A stretch of DNA of 64,000 nucleotides, taken from assembly GCA_043785105.1 (NCBI GenBank), contig JAYVXO010000198.1, forward strand, positions 10,216 to 74,215. The letters are read 5' to 3'. This stretch comes from Fimbriiglobus sp043785105 (GTDB lineage Bacteria; Planctomycetota; Planctomycetia; Gemmatales; Gemmataceae). A model generated the notes under the pieces. The model did not search any database and was not told the DNA's origin. It saw nothing but the letters and a program-made list of their open reading frames with translations. Shown here piece after piece: positions 50,626 through 59,395 of the stretch. Position numbers and translations under genes: made by a program. The first letter of the stretch is position 1, and every line of letters begins with the position of its first letter.

Positions 50626-51966
50626 TCACAAAGTCTTGAGGTACTCGATCACGGCGTGGCGTTCCTCGGTCGTGAGGTCGTCGCCGTAGGTGTGGCCGGC
50701 GTTGCTGCGACCGGGTTGGGTGGTGTCGTAGACTTTGCGGCGCTCGATCTCCGGTAGCTTGGCGTCGGGGGCCGGTACTTCGCGGATTGTCCACCCGACT
50801 GCGGCTTTGTCGTAATCGGCTTCGTTGGTGTGGAAGGAACGGGTGAAAATCTTCGGACGGTGTTTGCTGTTCAACACGCCCTCCACCGTCGGTACGCTGC
50901 CGTTGTGGAAGTAGGGTGCGGTGGCCCAGATGCCGTCCAGCGGCGGGGCTTGATAACCCGTTGTGGCGTGAACGGGTTTGCCCACGGTGCCGTCATCGTT
51001 CTTTTCTTGGGCGAACCAACTGGCGTTGTAGGCTTTGCCGAATGGTTCACTGATGTTGTCGAATCGCTTGCGGTCGGTGCCGATTTCATCGAGCGGGATA
51101 ATCTTGTTCGGGTAGGTCCACGTCTCGCCATAGGTGCCGTGGCACTTGGCACAGTTGTCGCGGAAGATCGTTTCGCCCGTCTTCGCCAAATCGGTGTTCA
51201 CCACAAACGGGTACTTCGGTGGTTCGATGGTGAGCAGATACTGCAGGATGTCTCGAAACGCCGGTTCCGCTTTCTCAAAATCACTCGGCACCGTCAGCGG
51301 GTGCATCATGAACTGCATGATGCTGCGGACCGATCGGGCGTCGGTGGCACCGACGTAATACATGGTTTTCTTCTTTTTCAGATGCCACCATGCGGGAACA
51401 TCTTCGCAGGAATCGTCGTGCAGGCCGAGTTCTCGGAACTTGGGTGACAGCGTCAGGTCATCGTTGCGGTAGCCGAGGAGGTAGACCGAGAATGCTCCGG
51501 CTTCGTTGGTCCCGCGTGCTTGGGAAAAATGAAACGGCGGCTTGGCAGGCGAGCCACTGGCAGCAGCCATTTCGGAGAACAGGGCGTGAATATCGAGGGA
51601 GCTATTCCCGAGGCCGACGATACTCTTGCCCATCACCGACCCGCCGTGGCACGTCATGCAGTCGATGCCAAGGCCCTTCGTGATGAGGTAGTCCGCTTTG
51701 CGAAGGCCCATCGGGAGTTTGTCGTTGGCATAGGGTGCCGTGTGGAGGCCGTAGCGTTCCCGAAACGCCGTGTCATAGTCGGTCGGCTTTTCAGTCAGAC
51801 CCCAGCCTTTCCAGGCTTGGTTGTAAGCGAACATGGGCCAAAAGCCCCGGATGAACGCCGTTTGCTCCAGAGCCTTCTGCCCCCGTTGCGCGGCCACGCG
51901 ATCCGGCTCTGCCGCTGACAGGGTGCCTACACACATTAAGAAAATACAGGCCACGAACCGTACCAT
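50626..51966 (-). CDS. Secreted dihaem cytochrome c
   Basis: The 446-aa protein has a signal peptide (M-V-R-F-V-A-C-I-F-L-M-C-V-G-T-L-S-A) and two haem c sites, C-M-T-C-H at 103-107 and C-A-K-C-H at 272-276. The C-terminal part resembles the cytochrome c peroxidase/MauG-like or di-haem thiosulfate-type group (G-I-W-A-T-A-P-Y-F-H-N-G-S-V-P-T is typical of such cytochromes). It is likely periplasmic. Its substrate is not evident. The start at ATG 51966 is preferred; a frame extension to 51999 adds no signal. Confidence 0.85.
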   Translation of the reverse strand: MVRFVACIFLMCVGTLSAAEPDRVAAQRGQKALEQTAFIRGFWPMFAYNQAWKGWGLTEKPTDYDTAFRERYGLHTAPYANDKLPMGLRKADYLITKGLGIDCMTCHGGSVMGKSIVGLGNSSLDIHALFSEMAAASGSPAKPPFHFSQARGTNEAGAFSVYLLGYRNDDLTLSPKFRELGLHDDSCEDVPAWWHLKKKKTMYYVGATDARSVRSIMQFMMHPLTVPSDFEKAEPAFRDILQYLLTIEPPKYPFVVNTDLAKTGETIFRDNCAKCHGTYGETWTYPNKIIPLDEIGTDRKRFDNISEPFGKAYNASWFAQEKNDDGTVGKPVHATTGYQAPPLDGIWATAPYFHNGSVPTVEGVLNSKHRPKIFTRSFHTNEADYDKAAVGWTIREVPAPDAKLPEIERRKVYDTTQPGRSNAGHTYGDDLTTEERHAVIEYLKTL

Positions 51967-52084
51967 CGTCAACCCCTCATCGCTCACGAATCCGCTCACG
52001 CCATTCTACAACCGATGATAGGTTCACCGGACAACGAAAAGCGATCACCGTAAGGCCGCCTCCAATTGCGTCTGATCAATTGCT

Positions 52085-52315
52085 TTAGCCACCCAACAGC
52101 GCCCGCAGCTTCGCTTCAAACGCGATCGGTAGTGGTTCACACACACACAGCGTGCGTGTCAGGGTGATCGTGGCTTGGTACAGTGCCACCGTGTCGCCAC
52201 AGTGCGGACATTCGCAGAGGTGCAACTCGAACACGGTTTGCAACTCCGTGCTGAGGTCACCGCTGACGAAGTCCGCGAGCAAGTCCTGCAAATCCTCACA
52301 CGTTAGGCTTGTCAT
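52085..52315 (-). CDS. Zinc-finger anti-sigma factor
   Basis: The 76-aa protein has the H-x3-C-x2-C motif (H-L-C-E-C-P-H-C) of ZAS (zf-HC2) anti-sigma factors. It has no membrane segment, so it is a soluble sensor-type anti-sigma factor. It overlaps the sigma gene by 4 nt (ATGA). Such factors bind zinc and release their sigma factor on oxidation or other signals. Confidence 0.88.
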   Translation of the reverse strand: MTSLTCEDLQDLLADFVSGDLSTELQTVFELHLCECPHCGDTVALYQATITLTRTLCVCEPLPIAFEAKLRALLGG

Positions 52316-52902
52316 GGTGTCGCGTCCTCGAAGTGCGGGGACAGTAAGTCCCTCATGCGAAGCCGGGCACGGTGCAAGCGGCTCTTCACCGCCGGCACGC
52401 TCAGCCCGAGCAGGGTGGCAATCTCGTCGCTCGGAATCCCTTCCACGTCCGCCAGCACGAACACATCCCGGAACAGTTGCGGAAGTTTGGCAATCGCCCG
52501 GTCGATGAGCGCGCGTTGCTCCGTGGCCAGCGCCAACTCATCCGGGCTGGCATGGACGTTGGGGCGTGGCAACTTCACGCCGTGGGGCGGCTCGGCGGCA
52601 ATGGCTTCGAGCAGTTCTTCGTCGCCGGTCGCGGTTTCATGTTTCGCCCGGTTGGCGCGCTTTTCCCGATGGGCCAGCGCCGCGTTCACGGTGATCCGAT
52701 GCAACCACGTCGGCAACGTCGAGTCGCCCCGGAACGTGTGCAACTTGCGCACAACTTGAAGAAGCACGTCCTGCGTGACATCCTCGGCATCGGCTTCGTT
52801 GTTGAGCAAGCGGCGCGCAATGTGGTAAATCCGCGGCGCGTATTCGCGGAAGACGAACTCGGGCGTCGGCGGGGTGCCAACAACTTTCGGCGGGTCCGAC
52901 AT
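52312..52902 (-). CDS. ECF sigma factor
   Basis: This 196-aa protein is an extracytoplasmic-function sigma factor, which recruits RNA polymerase to stress genes. Region 2 shows D-A-E-D-V-T-Q-D-V-L-L-Q-V-V-R-K-L and region 4 shows L-P-Q-L-F-R-D-V-F-V-L-A-D-V-E-G and A-V-K-S-R-L-H-R-A-R-L-R-M-R. The linker between regions is Pro-rich. Its anti-sigma factor follows and overlaps it. Targets cannot be identified from the window. Confidence 0.95.
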   Translation of the reverse strand: MSDPPKVVGTPPTPEFVFREYAPRIYHIARRLLNNEADAEDVTQDVLLQVVRKLHTFRGDSTLPTWLHRITVNAALAHREKRANRAKHETATGDEELLEAIAAEPPHGVKLPRPNVHASPDELALATEQRALIDRAIAKLPQLFRDVFVLADVEGIPSDEIATLLGLSVPAVKSRLHRARLRMRDLLSPHFEDATP

Positions 52903-53332
52903 CGGCGGGCCTCAAACTTTGGACAACATTCATACCATATCCCAGACGCGACAAACCCGCGAGGGGTTCGGGAGGATGCGACCGTTGAGCGTCGCGATTG
53001 TGTACTCTTGATGACCCTTATTGCGGAGCTTCGTTTGGGTCTCCACTTCCTGCGGAGGTGGGAAAAAAAGCGGCTTCCGCCGCATCGGTCGCTTACAGTG
53101 TACCAACCACTGAAAGAACCCAACTCACTGAACGGTTACGGATGAGAGGAAGCACTGGAACCCGACGACGCACCCGTGCTGGCCCGGCCACGAGATCGTT
53201 GGCCGAGTGGCACTGTCGGCGAGAATTTGACTCAGTTCAAGGTCGGCAACAGCGGTTGGGCATAGGTTGTTGTGGAGCGAAAACCACTTGGGTGCGTATC
53301 TGCGTCGGTATCGGTCGCGGCGTGAGGGCCTT
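52903..53332. other. Gene-poor stretch with one direct-repeat copy
   Basis: This 430-bp stretch, upstream of the sigma factor and downstream of the transferase gene, holds the left 22-bp repeat at 52957-52978. No open frame has a plausible ribosome binding site or family features. It is likely to contain the sigma-factor promoter, which I cannot place. Confidence 0.6.
52957..52978. repeat. 22-bp direct repeat, left copy
   Basis: These 22 bp (starting CCGCGAGGGGTTCGGG) are identical to 54789-54810, where the same sequence forms the ribosome binding site of the phosphatase gene. The pair brackets the A/T-rich transferase gene. Confidence 0.9.
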
Positions 53333-54619
53333 TCAGGTTGCCGTCGGTGTCCGTGGCGGCACCCGAGAAAGTTTTCCGATCCACAGTAGCAGGAACAGCA
53401 GGGCGTAAAACTTAATCGAGATTAGGCAGAGCGAATGCCAGGGAAGGTACGGGGTGTTGGGCGTGTGCCATCGGGTGAGCCATATCGCGGGGTGCATCCA
53501 CAAGACAATCATTAGAATTCCCAGGAGAAGTTCTTGCCAGTGTTTTTGCGCGATTTTTTGCGCGACGAGTACTGCGGCGAAACCGGCGAGGGGCAAGGAG
53601 TTCGGCCAACTGACAGGATTCATGAGAATCATGCCGACCAAGCAGGCCGCGAACCCCATCTGGGTGTCTTTGCATCGCCAATTCGTCCACGTAACGAGTA
53701 GACCGACAGTTGCGAAGGAAAGCAATGATAGAACCGTTGCAGCGGTTGGAGAATAGAGAATTGGGATCACCTCGGGGTGACCAAGGCTTGCATCGGGGAT
53801 GCCTACAAATAATCGATACCAAAATCCGAACACGGATAGATTATTTCTCCAAGTGTACCAACCTTTTCCTTCGGACACGACATAGTTTAGAAATCGTGTC
53901 CAGTCTGAAATGCCAAACAATAACAGAGTAATTACAAATACTATTGCAATAAACGTGATCGCTGAAAAAAACGATTTTCGATTCTTAAACAACAGATAAA
54001 TCAGCAGCAAACCGGGGAACAACTTCAGCGCGACGGCGATACCGACAGTGACACCTGCCGCAATGTGATATCCCCGCTGCTGTGCAAACCAAGCGAACGT
54101 AACTAATGCAAAGATCAGTCCGCCCACATTAGCCATTGAAAAATCATGGTATAGCCAAGAGCTACTTGCAAGTGTGATAATACAAATAAAAGCTATGAAA
54201 GCCATCATGATTCTGGATAATCGTATCTCAGATACAATCAGGAGAACCCCGCCGCAGTAGCAGGCCACAAGTAACCATCTCCAGCAGTCAACGGCGTCCG
54301 AAAAGGTAAGCCATGCTAAGGGAAGAAAGAAAAGAGTGCTTGTCGGTGGATAGGCATTTCTATTCAGTACACCTGCGTCCGGTTTCGATCGACCTAATTC
54401 CCCGTCGTGATCACCACGAGTCTCAGCCAGATTTCGATACAGAGAATGTCCAGCACGCCAGTCTTTCGCCGGGGCCCAGTATTGGTACAGGTCGTTGACC
54501 CCCGTAGGCTGACCCGGCTCTAACGATTGTGCTAATTCCTTCAAAAAGAGTGTTCCATTCTGAAAGATAAAGAGATAGATACTGAGCAGTCCAAGCCCAA
54601 TGATAATTGGTATCCTCAT
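53333..54619 (-). CDS. GT87-type membrane glycosyltransferase, A/T-rich gene
   Basis: This 428-aa protein has about ten hydrophobic segments. Features fit the GT87 (DUF2029) mannosyltransferase family, which uses lipid-linked sugars in the membrane: D-L-Y-Q-Y-W with an early acidic residue, N-A-Y-P-P-T-S-T-L-F-F-L-P and K-L-F-P-G-L-L-L-I-Y-L-L. Codon use is visibly more A/T-rich than in neighbouring genes, as in 24165-25076. AAGGA lies 8 nt upstream of ATG 54619. The 22-bp direct repeats on either side suggest that the segment arrived by insertion or recombination (inference). Confidence 0.8.
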   Translation of the reverse strand: MRIPIIIGLGLLSIYLFIFQNGTLFLKELAQSLEPGQPTGVNDLYQYWAPAKDWRAGHSLYRNLAETRGDHDGELGRSKPDAGVLNRNAYPPTSTLFFLPLAWLTFSDAVDCWRWLLVACYCGGVLLIVSEIRLSRIMMAFIAFICIITLASSSWLYHDFSMANVGGLIFALVTFAWFAQQRGYHIAAGVTVGIAVALKLFPGLLLIYLLFKNRKSFFSAITFIAIVFVITLLLFGISDWTRFLNYVVSEGKGWYTWRNNLSVFGFWYRLFVGIPDASLGHPEVIPILYSPTAATVLSLLSFATVGLLVTWTNWRCKDTQMGFAACLVGMILMNPVSWPNSLPLAGFAAVLVAQKIAQKHWQELLLGILMIVLWMHPAIWLTRWHTPNTPYLPWHSLCLISIKFYALLFLLLWIGKLSRVPPRTPTAT

Positions 54620-54788
54620 CTTGATATTCCTTCGGGATTGTACGGGCTGGAATAAACGGTTAATCTGAACAATATGATACCAACTGCTTCTTGGTGCGAC
54701 AAGCCGTTCCGTACACGCCTGGGCAACGACGGAGGTAGTTTTTGGATGAACCGTCGTTTTCGTTGGAATTACGCGACTTTCGGAACGA

Positions 54789-54810
54789 CCGCGAGGGGTT
54801 CGGGAGGATG
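54789..54810 (+). repeat. 22-bp direct repeat, right copy (phosphatase ribosome binding site)
   Basis: This copy contains GGGAGG, the ribosome binding site of the phosphatase gene that begins at 54814. It is identical to 52957-52978. Confidence 0.9.
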
Positions 54811-54813
54811 GTT

Positions 54814-55449
54814 ATGATGATTCGGGCGGTTCTGTTCGACTTCGATGGCACGCTTGCGGACAGTTTCGCGGCGATCACGGCGAGTGTTAATCATGTTCGA
54901 CAATCCTATGGCTTGTCCGATTTGACCGAATCCGTGGTCCGCGAATATGTCGGCTTGGGTCTGGAACAGCTCATGAACGACCTGTTGCCAAACGTGTCCG
55001 TCATTGACGCGGAGGCCCGCTACCGCGACCACCACACCGGGATCATGATCTCGCACACGAAACTGTTCCCCGGCGTCCTGGAAACACTAGCCACACTTCA
55101 ATCTCGCGGTCTGAAACTGGCCATTTGTAGCAACAAACGGGTGGAGTTCACGAAAACGATCGCTGCTGGGCTTGGCGTTGCCGACTATTTCCAGGAAATC
55201 CTCGGCCCTGACGATGTTGGCGTGCCGAAGCCCGACCCCGCGATGTTATTAGAGTGCTGTCGCCGCCTCGGGGTTTCAACATTCGAGAGCGTTTACATCG
55301 GCGACATGGCCGTCGATGTCCACACGGCAAAAGCGGCGGGCATTCCGGTGTGGCTGGTCCCCGGCGGCGCGACCGGCCGCGAAAACCCGCTCGATGCTGG
55401 TCCTGATCGGATGTTGCACAGTATCGCGGACGTGGCTGATTTAGTCTAA
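54814..55449 (+). CDS. gph: HAD-family phosphatase (phosphoglycolate phosphatase-like)
   Basis: This is a probable cytoplasmic phosphatase of the haloacid dehalogenase family. The catalytic D-F-D-G-T-L-A-D-S motif is at the N-terminus, followed by a cap domain, C-S-N-K-R (motif II), G-P-D-D-V-G-V-P-K-P-D-P (motif III with Lys) and Y-I-G-D-M-A-V-D (motif IV). The 211-aa length is typical of Gph, which removes phosphate from 2-phosphoglycolate, but other HAD substrates are possible. GGGAGG lies 6 nt upstream of ATG 54814; ATG 54808 and 54817 are alternatives. It is followed by ridA. Confidence 0.87.
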   Translation: MMIRAVLFDFDGTLADSFAAITASVNHVRQSYGLSDLTESVVREYVGLGLEQLMNDLLPNVSVIDAEARYRDHHTGIMISHTKLFPGVLETLATLQSRGLKLAICSNKRVEFTKTIAAGLGVADYFQEILGPDDVGVPKPDPAMLLECCRRLGVSTFESVYIGDMAVDVHTAKAAGIPVWLVPGGATGRENPLDAGPDRMLHSIADVADLV

Positions 55450-55483
55450 TTCGATGTGTCAGGCTTATCAAACAGGAGCAATC

Positions 55484-55873
55484 ATGAAACGGGAAAACAT
55501 TAGCACAGGCGGCAAGTGGGAACCGATCATCGGGTACTCGCGGGCCGTGAAGGTCGGGCCGTTCGTGTTCGTCTCGGGGTGTACCGCTTCCACGCCAGAT
55601 GGCCTGATCGGCAAAGGGGACGCCTACGCCCAAACGGTGCAGACGTTGAAAAACATTGTGAACGCGCTAGAGAAAGCGGGCGCGAAGCCCGAGCACGTCG
55701 TCCGCACCCGGATTTACCTCACGAACATGGCCGACTGGCAAGCCGTCGGCAAGGCCCACGGCGAAATCTTCGGCACCGTCCGCCCCGCCACCGCGATCCT
55801 CGAAATCAGCAAACTCATCGACCCCGACATGCTCGTCGAAATCGAAGCCGACGCGATCGTGCCGGAAGCGTAA
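55484..55873 (+). CDS. ridA: RidA-family enamine/imine deaminase
   Basis: RidA-type proteins hydrolyse reactive enamines formed by PLP enzymes. The sequence has V-F-V-S-G-C-T-A, the usual central G-x-G-D-A-Y-A-Q-T, V-V-R-T-R-I-Y-L-T-N (with the conserved Arg) and A-I-L-E-I-S-K-L-I-D-P-D-M-L-V-E-I-E-A-D-A-I. Length 129 aa is normal. AGGAG (55474-55478) lies 5 nt before ATG 55484. It follows gph by 34 nt, so the two are probably co-transcribed. Confidence 0.92.
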   Translation: MKRENISTGGKWEPIIGYSRAVKVGPFVFVSGCTASTPDGLIGKGDAYAQTVQTLKNIVNALEKAGAKPEHVVRTRIYLTNMADWQAVGKAHGEIFGTVRPATAILEISKLIDPDMLVEIEADAIVPEA

Positions 55874-56035
55874 ATGTCGTTCATCAGTTCAAACAGCACC
55901 AGCCGGTGATCGGCTGGAAGCTTCTCACGCCTTTCATATCCCCTTCGCGTGTTCTACCGACCAGCAAATAAGCTGAACGGCGACGAATGACTCCCCTCAT
56001 TTCGTTGACTCGGTTCCTTATTTCTGAGGATTGAC

Positions 56036-57190
56036 ATGCTCCGCACGGTTCCGCGCCGCTTGGCGTTCACGTTGATCGAACTGCTGGTGGTGATCGCCAT
56101 CATCGCAGTTTTGATCGGGCTATTGTTGCCTGCCGTCCAGAAGGTCCGCGAAGCGGCCGCCCGCGCCCAGTGTCAAAACAACCTGAAACAAATCGGCTTG
56201 GCGTTCCACAACTACGAAAGCGCCAACCAGTTCTTCCCGCAAGGGGGACTTGACGGTGACCCCCAGGCGATCACATCGGGCGGCGCTCCAAATCCAACAG
56301 GCTACAACTACGACGAAACTCCACCAGCGTATGAAACCACCACGTGTTGCCGTGCGGCGACTAGCACAGGGTGGAACCACTGGTACCGTATTTTGCCTTA
56401 CATCGAACAAGATAACGTTGCTAAGCTCGGTCGCAAAGACCCGCCGTATTGGCACAACGTCGTAGGAAACGGTGGCGAAGACGATGTCGCGCAGGCGATC
56501 ATCAAGACTTACTACTGCCCGACTCGCCGCGCGCCCACGGGCTACCCATCGACAGTCGCCGGCACGCCGATCGTCTTCGGTCGTTGCGACTATGCTGGTT
56601 GTGCCGGTATCTTCACGGGTGCAATCCACGAAGGCACGAGTGACATCCCATCCAACCCAGCGACCTACTTCACGGTCGGCGGCGTCAACGCGAACGAACG
56701 CACCGCGTGGAACTTTGGCGATTACCCAGGCCGCCGTGGGTTCATCGTTTGGCCGGGCCGGGGTGCCAATCGCACCGTTCTGAGCATTACCGACGGGACA
56801 TCGAACACGATTGCCGCTGCGGAAAAAGCCCTACCCCCGACCCGACACGGCACCGACGGCGGCGATAACGAACGCTGGAACAACAGCGGTTGGGACGAAG
56901 ATAACGTCCGTTGGCACTTCCTACCGAAAGCAGACACGGACTCAACCAACTGGCCGTACTGTCGTGGTTGCAGCTCCAGTGGATCGGTGGTCACGACTGG
57001 CGTCGGGACGAAAGATCCGGCAGGGGCTGGGACTATGTGGCGCCGCTACTTTGGTGCGGCACATACAGGCGGCATGAACGCGGTGATGGCCGACGGTTCG
57101 GTTCGGTTCATTCGGTTCAACGTCGATGCTGTGACCTACATGCTTGCTTGTGGCGCCGACGACGGCGGCGTGAGTACGGGCGACCTGTAA
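56036..57190 (+). CDS. DUF1559-family protein with prepilin-type N-terminus
   Basis: This is the third family member (384 aa). The leader M-L-R-T-V-P-R-R-L is followed by A-F-T-L-I-E-L-L-V-V-I-A-I-I-A-V and V-Q-K-V-R-E-A-A-A-R-A-Q-C. It ends with M-A-D-G-S-V-R-F-I-R. Compared with the other two it has more Cys and a longer middle. A small lipoprotein gene follows 23 nt downstream and may be co-transcribed. Confidence 0.93.
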   Translation: MLRTVPRRLAFTLIELLVVIAIIAVLIGLLLPAVQKVREAAARAQCQNNLKQIGLAFHNYESANQFFPQGGLDGDPQAITSGGAPNPTGYNYDETPPAYETTTCCRAATSTGWNHWYRILPYIEQDNVAKLGRKDPPYWHNVVGNGGEDDVAQAIIKTYYCPTRRAPTGYPSTVAGTPIVFGRCDYAGCAGIFTGAIHEGTSDIPSNPATYFTVGGVNANERTAWNFGDYPGRRGFIVWPGRGANRTVLSITDGTSNTIAAAEKALPPTRHGTDGGDNERWNNSGWDEDNVRWHFLPKADTDSTNWPYCRGCSSSGSVVTTGVGTKDPAGAGTMWRRYFGAAHTGGMNAVMADGSVRFIRFNVDAVTYMLACGADDGGVSTGDL

Positions 57191-57213
57191 TCTGTACAAA
57201 CTGGAGAATTTTG

Positions 57214-57402
57214 ATGGAACGCCTGTTGTTTCTGACCTTGGCCATCGGGTTTCTAACACTCGTGGGATGCGGCTCGGAAGCACCCAAGCCCATTCTGACT
57301 AGCCAGATGACCGCCGAACAGAAGAAGGCGATTGCGGAACACGACAAAATGATCGACAGCGAAGAAGGCGGTAATCGGTCGAATCTTAAGAAGAAAAAAT
57401 AG
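57214..57402 (+). CDS. Small lipoprotein
   Basis: This 62-aa protein has a signal peptide ending L-V-G-C (Cys19, lipobox) and a short charged mature part that ends K-K-K-K. GGAG (57203-57206) lies 7 nt before ATG 57214, so the start is well supported. It is preceded by the DUF1559 gene and followed by a terminator. Small lipoproteins next to DUF1559 genes are common in planctomycetes; the role is unknown. Confidence 0.8.
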   Translation: MERLLFLTLAIGFLTLVGCGSEAPKPILTSQMTAEQKKAIAEHDKMIDSEEGGNRSNLKKKK

Positions 57403-57416
57403 CGTTGAACCCCAAA

Positions 57417-57454
57417 GTGGGGCACTCACCTGCGTGAGTGCCCCACTGCTTTTT
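57417..57454 (+). terminator. Rho-independent terminator
   Basis: A 13-bp perfect stem (57417-57429 with 57434-57446) around a 4-nt loop is followed by TGCTTTTT. It ends the transcript of the DUF1559 and small-lipoprotein genes, 15 nt after the lipoprotein stop codon. Confidence 0.95.
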
Positions 57455-57470
57455 CCCGACATGGTCTCCT

Positions 57471-58118
57471 ATGCGCGTCACGTTATTTGTTGCCATGCTA
57501 GCGTTATTCGTCAGTTGTACCCTCGGGTGTGGGGGTAACGTCTCGGCACCGATTCCCCAACGCAAAGCCACCGAGGCTCCTGCCATCCCTTATGAGCCGC
57601 CGGCACCCGTTGCGGGCGTCAGCTACGACAACCCACTCTATTCACTCTGGAAAAATTTCCCCGTCGGATCGACAGTCGTTACACGAACGACTACGGAGAA
57701 TGAGGACAATCCGAAGAAAACCGTCACCACGACCCGGTGTCAAATTATCGCCAAGAGCGCAGACCAAGTCGAGTACGAATCGCAGGCGACGACCAACCAC
57801 TGGAACGGCGATGTGACCACCAATCCTGCCGAACGAGTTGTTCACAAGCGGACGTTTATGCTACCCCAAGGCACGACCCCTCCCGAACCCAAAAAAGACC
57901 CTGCCAACGAAGGGGAGGAAACACTCAAAATCGCCGGGCTTACGGTTAAAACGAAATGGTCCAAATCGAACGGTCGAGCCGAACACGGTGAGATCATCTC
58001 GCAGGTCTGGTCCTCCCCAGAGGTACCAGGACAAATGGTGAAATCGGTTAGCACGATTCCAGCTCAGCGAGCCACCATCACAATTGAGTTGATTGAGCTA
58101 AATATCCCAAAGTTTTAG
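57471..58118 (+). CDS. Lipoprotein of unknown function
   Basis: The 215-aa protein starts at ATG 57471 and has a signal peptide ending T-L-G-C (Cys20, lipobox). The mature part is hydrophilic with a beta-rich pattern (repeats such as S-T-V-V-T-R-T-T-T-E-N; T-V-T-T-T-R-C-Q). No family is recognised. It begins after the terminator, so it has its own promoter or read-through. Confidence 0.75.
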   Translation: MRVTLFVAMLALFVSCTLGCGGNVSAPIPQRKATEAPAIPYEPPAPVAGVSYDNPLYSLWKNFPVGSTVVTRTTTENEDNPKKTVTTTRCQIIAKSADQVEYESQATTNHWNGDVTTNPAERVVHKRTFMLPQGTTPPEPKKDPANEGEETLKIAGLTVKTKWSKSNGRAEHGEIISQVWSSPEVPGQMVKSVSTIPAQRATITIELIELNIPKF

Positions 58119-58144
58119 CATAGGCGAACTGTCTGGGCATGCTA

Positions 58145-58627
58145 CTATTCCCCCCGATACGTGGCGAATGAGTTCTCGGTTTCCCAGAGGGTCACTTCCA
58201 CGATGGGGAGGCCGTGCTGGACGCCTTGGATGTAGATGAGGCGGGCGATGTTTTCGGCGGTGGGGTTCACGTCGAGGGTGACGAAGGGTTCATTCTGCTT
58301 CCGCAATTCGGGAATGATCGGGTCGTCGCGGTGCAGTAACATCCGGTGGTCGAGGCTGTCGTCGATCCATTTCCCGATGATGCGTTTCACGTCGCTGAAG
58401 TCAACGACCATGCCGAGTTCGTCCAAACCCGGCGCTTCCAGGGTGATGACGGCTTTGCCGTTGTGGCCGTGGAGGTGCCGACATTTCCCGTTGTAGTTCA
58501 GCAAGCGGTGCCCGTAGCAGAAGTGAATTTCTTTGGTCACGCGGTAGGTCGCCGGGCCACACGTGGCCGTCTCGCCGATGGCAAATGCCAGCGGCAGCGG
58601 GGCAGGGGGATTGGGTTCGGGCGGCAT
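58145..58627 (-). CDS. queD: 6-Carboxytetrahydropterin synthase (QueD)-like
   Basis: QueD converts dihydroneopterin triphosphate to 6-carboxytetrahydropterin in queuosine or 7-deazaguanine synthesis. His40 and H-L-H-G-H (His53 and His55) are the zinc ligands, and the Cys of G-K-C-R-H-L-H-G-H (Cys49) is the catalytic cysteine. D-H-R-M-L-L-H and P-T-A-E-N-I-A match further motifs. The N-terminus has about 25 residues more than usual and is Pro-rich. It lies 3 nt after queC, so the two are one operon. Confidence 0.9.
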   Translation of the reverse strand: MPPEPNPPAPLPLAFAIGETATCGPATYRVTKEIHFCYGHRLLNYNGKCRHLHGHNGKAVITLEAPGLDELGMVVDFSDVKRIIGKWIDDSLDHRMLLHRDDPIIPELRKQNEPFVTLDVNPTAENIARLIYIQGVQHGLPIVEVTLWETENSFATYRGE

Positions 58628-58630
58628 GGG

Positions 58631-59341
58631 TTACTCGTAGTAGTGCGTGGGGTCCGGCATCCTGGCGTCCGCGAAGCCGTGTTGCCGCTCCGCACATTTG
58701 TTACACCGCCCGCAATGCAAATCCGTCACGGGTTGAATGCACGAAACTGTATGGTGCAACGGCATTCCCCGACCGCGGTTCAGCACGGCCGATTTATCCA
58801 AACCCAATTCGACGTAGGGTCGCAACACGTGAACCGACCCACGGACCGCGCGGTTAACCAGCGCGGCAAAACCATCATAGAACGCCGCCGACGCATCCGG
58901 AAACGGGTTCGTGACAAGTGGTGCGGTGGCCAACGTCGGGATGTGGTGAAGGTGGCACCAGAGCAACGGCTTGGCCAAGAGTAACACGTTGCGACCGGGT
59001 AAAAACACAGCATCATCCGGTGAGTTCGCGCCGGGGACATTGTCGCCTGTCAAGCTCCAGTGTGGTCCGTAAACATCGTCAATCGGCTGTGAAAGGACTT
59101 TGAGAGGCCGAAGTTTCGGTGAAGAAATGGCATCCAGAAAACGCCGGAGGTATAACTGCTCGGTCGGTTCCCAAAACGACCCGACTCGCACATAGATGGG
59201 ATGGACTTCGGGGTAGCTGCGAAGTGCTTCGCCCAGCAGGATCGCAGAATCCAATCCCCCGCTCACCAACACCGCAAGCGGTGTGGTGGCGTCAGTCGGG
59301 GGCCAAGTGAAGTGCGGGTCGGCAGTCGTGCGAGTCGTCAT
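58631..59341 (-). CDS. queC: 7-Cyano-7-deazaguanine synthase (QueC)-like
   Basis: QueC makes preQ0 from 7-carboxy-7-deazaguanine. V-S-G-G-L-D-S at residues 26-32 is the ATP PP-loop. The C-terminus C-I-Q-P-V-T-D-L-H-C-G-R-C-N-K-C-A-E-R contains a four-Cys zinc site as in QueC. G-R-N-V-L-L-L-A is also a family motif. It is somewhat divergent in the middle. I start at ATG 59341; the frame opens at 59377 without a binding site. queE is not in the window. Confidence 0.85.
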   Translation of the reverse strand: MTTRTTADPHFTWPPTDATTPLAVLVSGGLDSAILLGEALRSYPEVHPIYVRVGSFWEPTEQLYLRRFLDAISSPKLRPLKVLSQPIDDVYGPHWSLTGDNVPGANSPDDAVFLPGRNVLLLAKPLLWCHLHHIPTLATAPLVTNPFPDASAAFYDGFAALVNRAVRGSVHVLRPYVELGLDKSAVLNRGRGMPLHHTVSCIQPVTDLHCGRCNKCAERQHGFADARMPDPTHYYE

Positions 59342-59395
59342 ACGATGTCTTAGGTAGCAGGCACGAACTGTCAGCAATTCCTGGAAAGAGATACG

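Noticed and set aside
52998..53408. 136-codon plus-strand frame
   Set aside because: Composition is Arg/Thr/Ala-rich with no family pattern; it overlaps the 3' end of the transferase gene.
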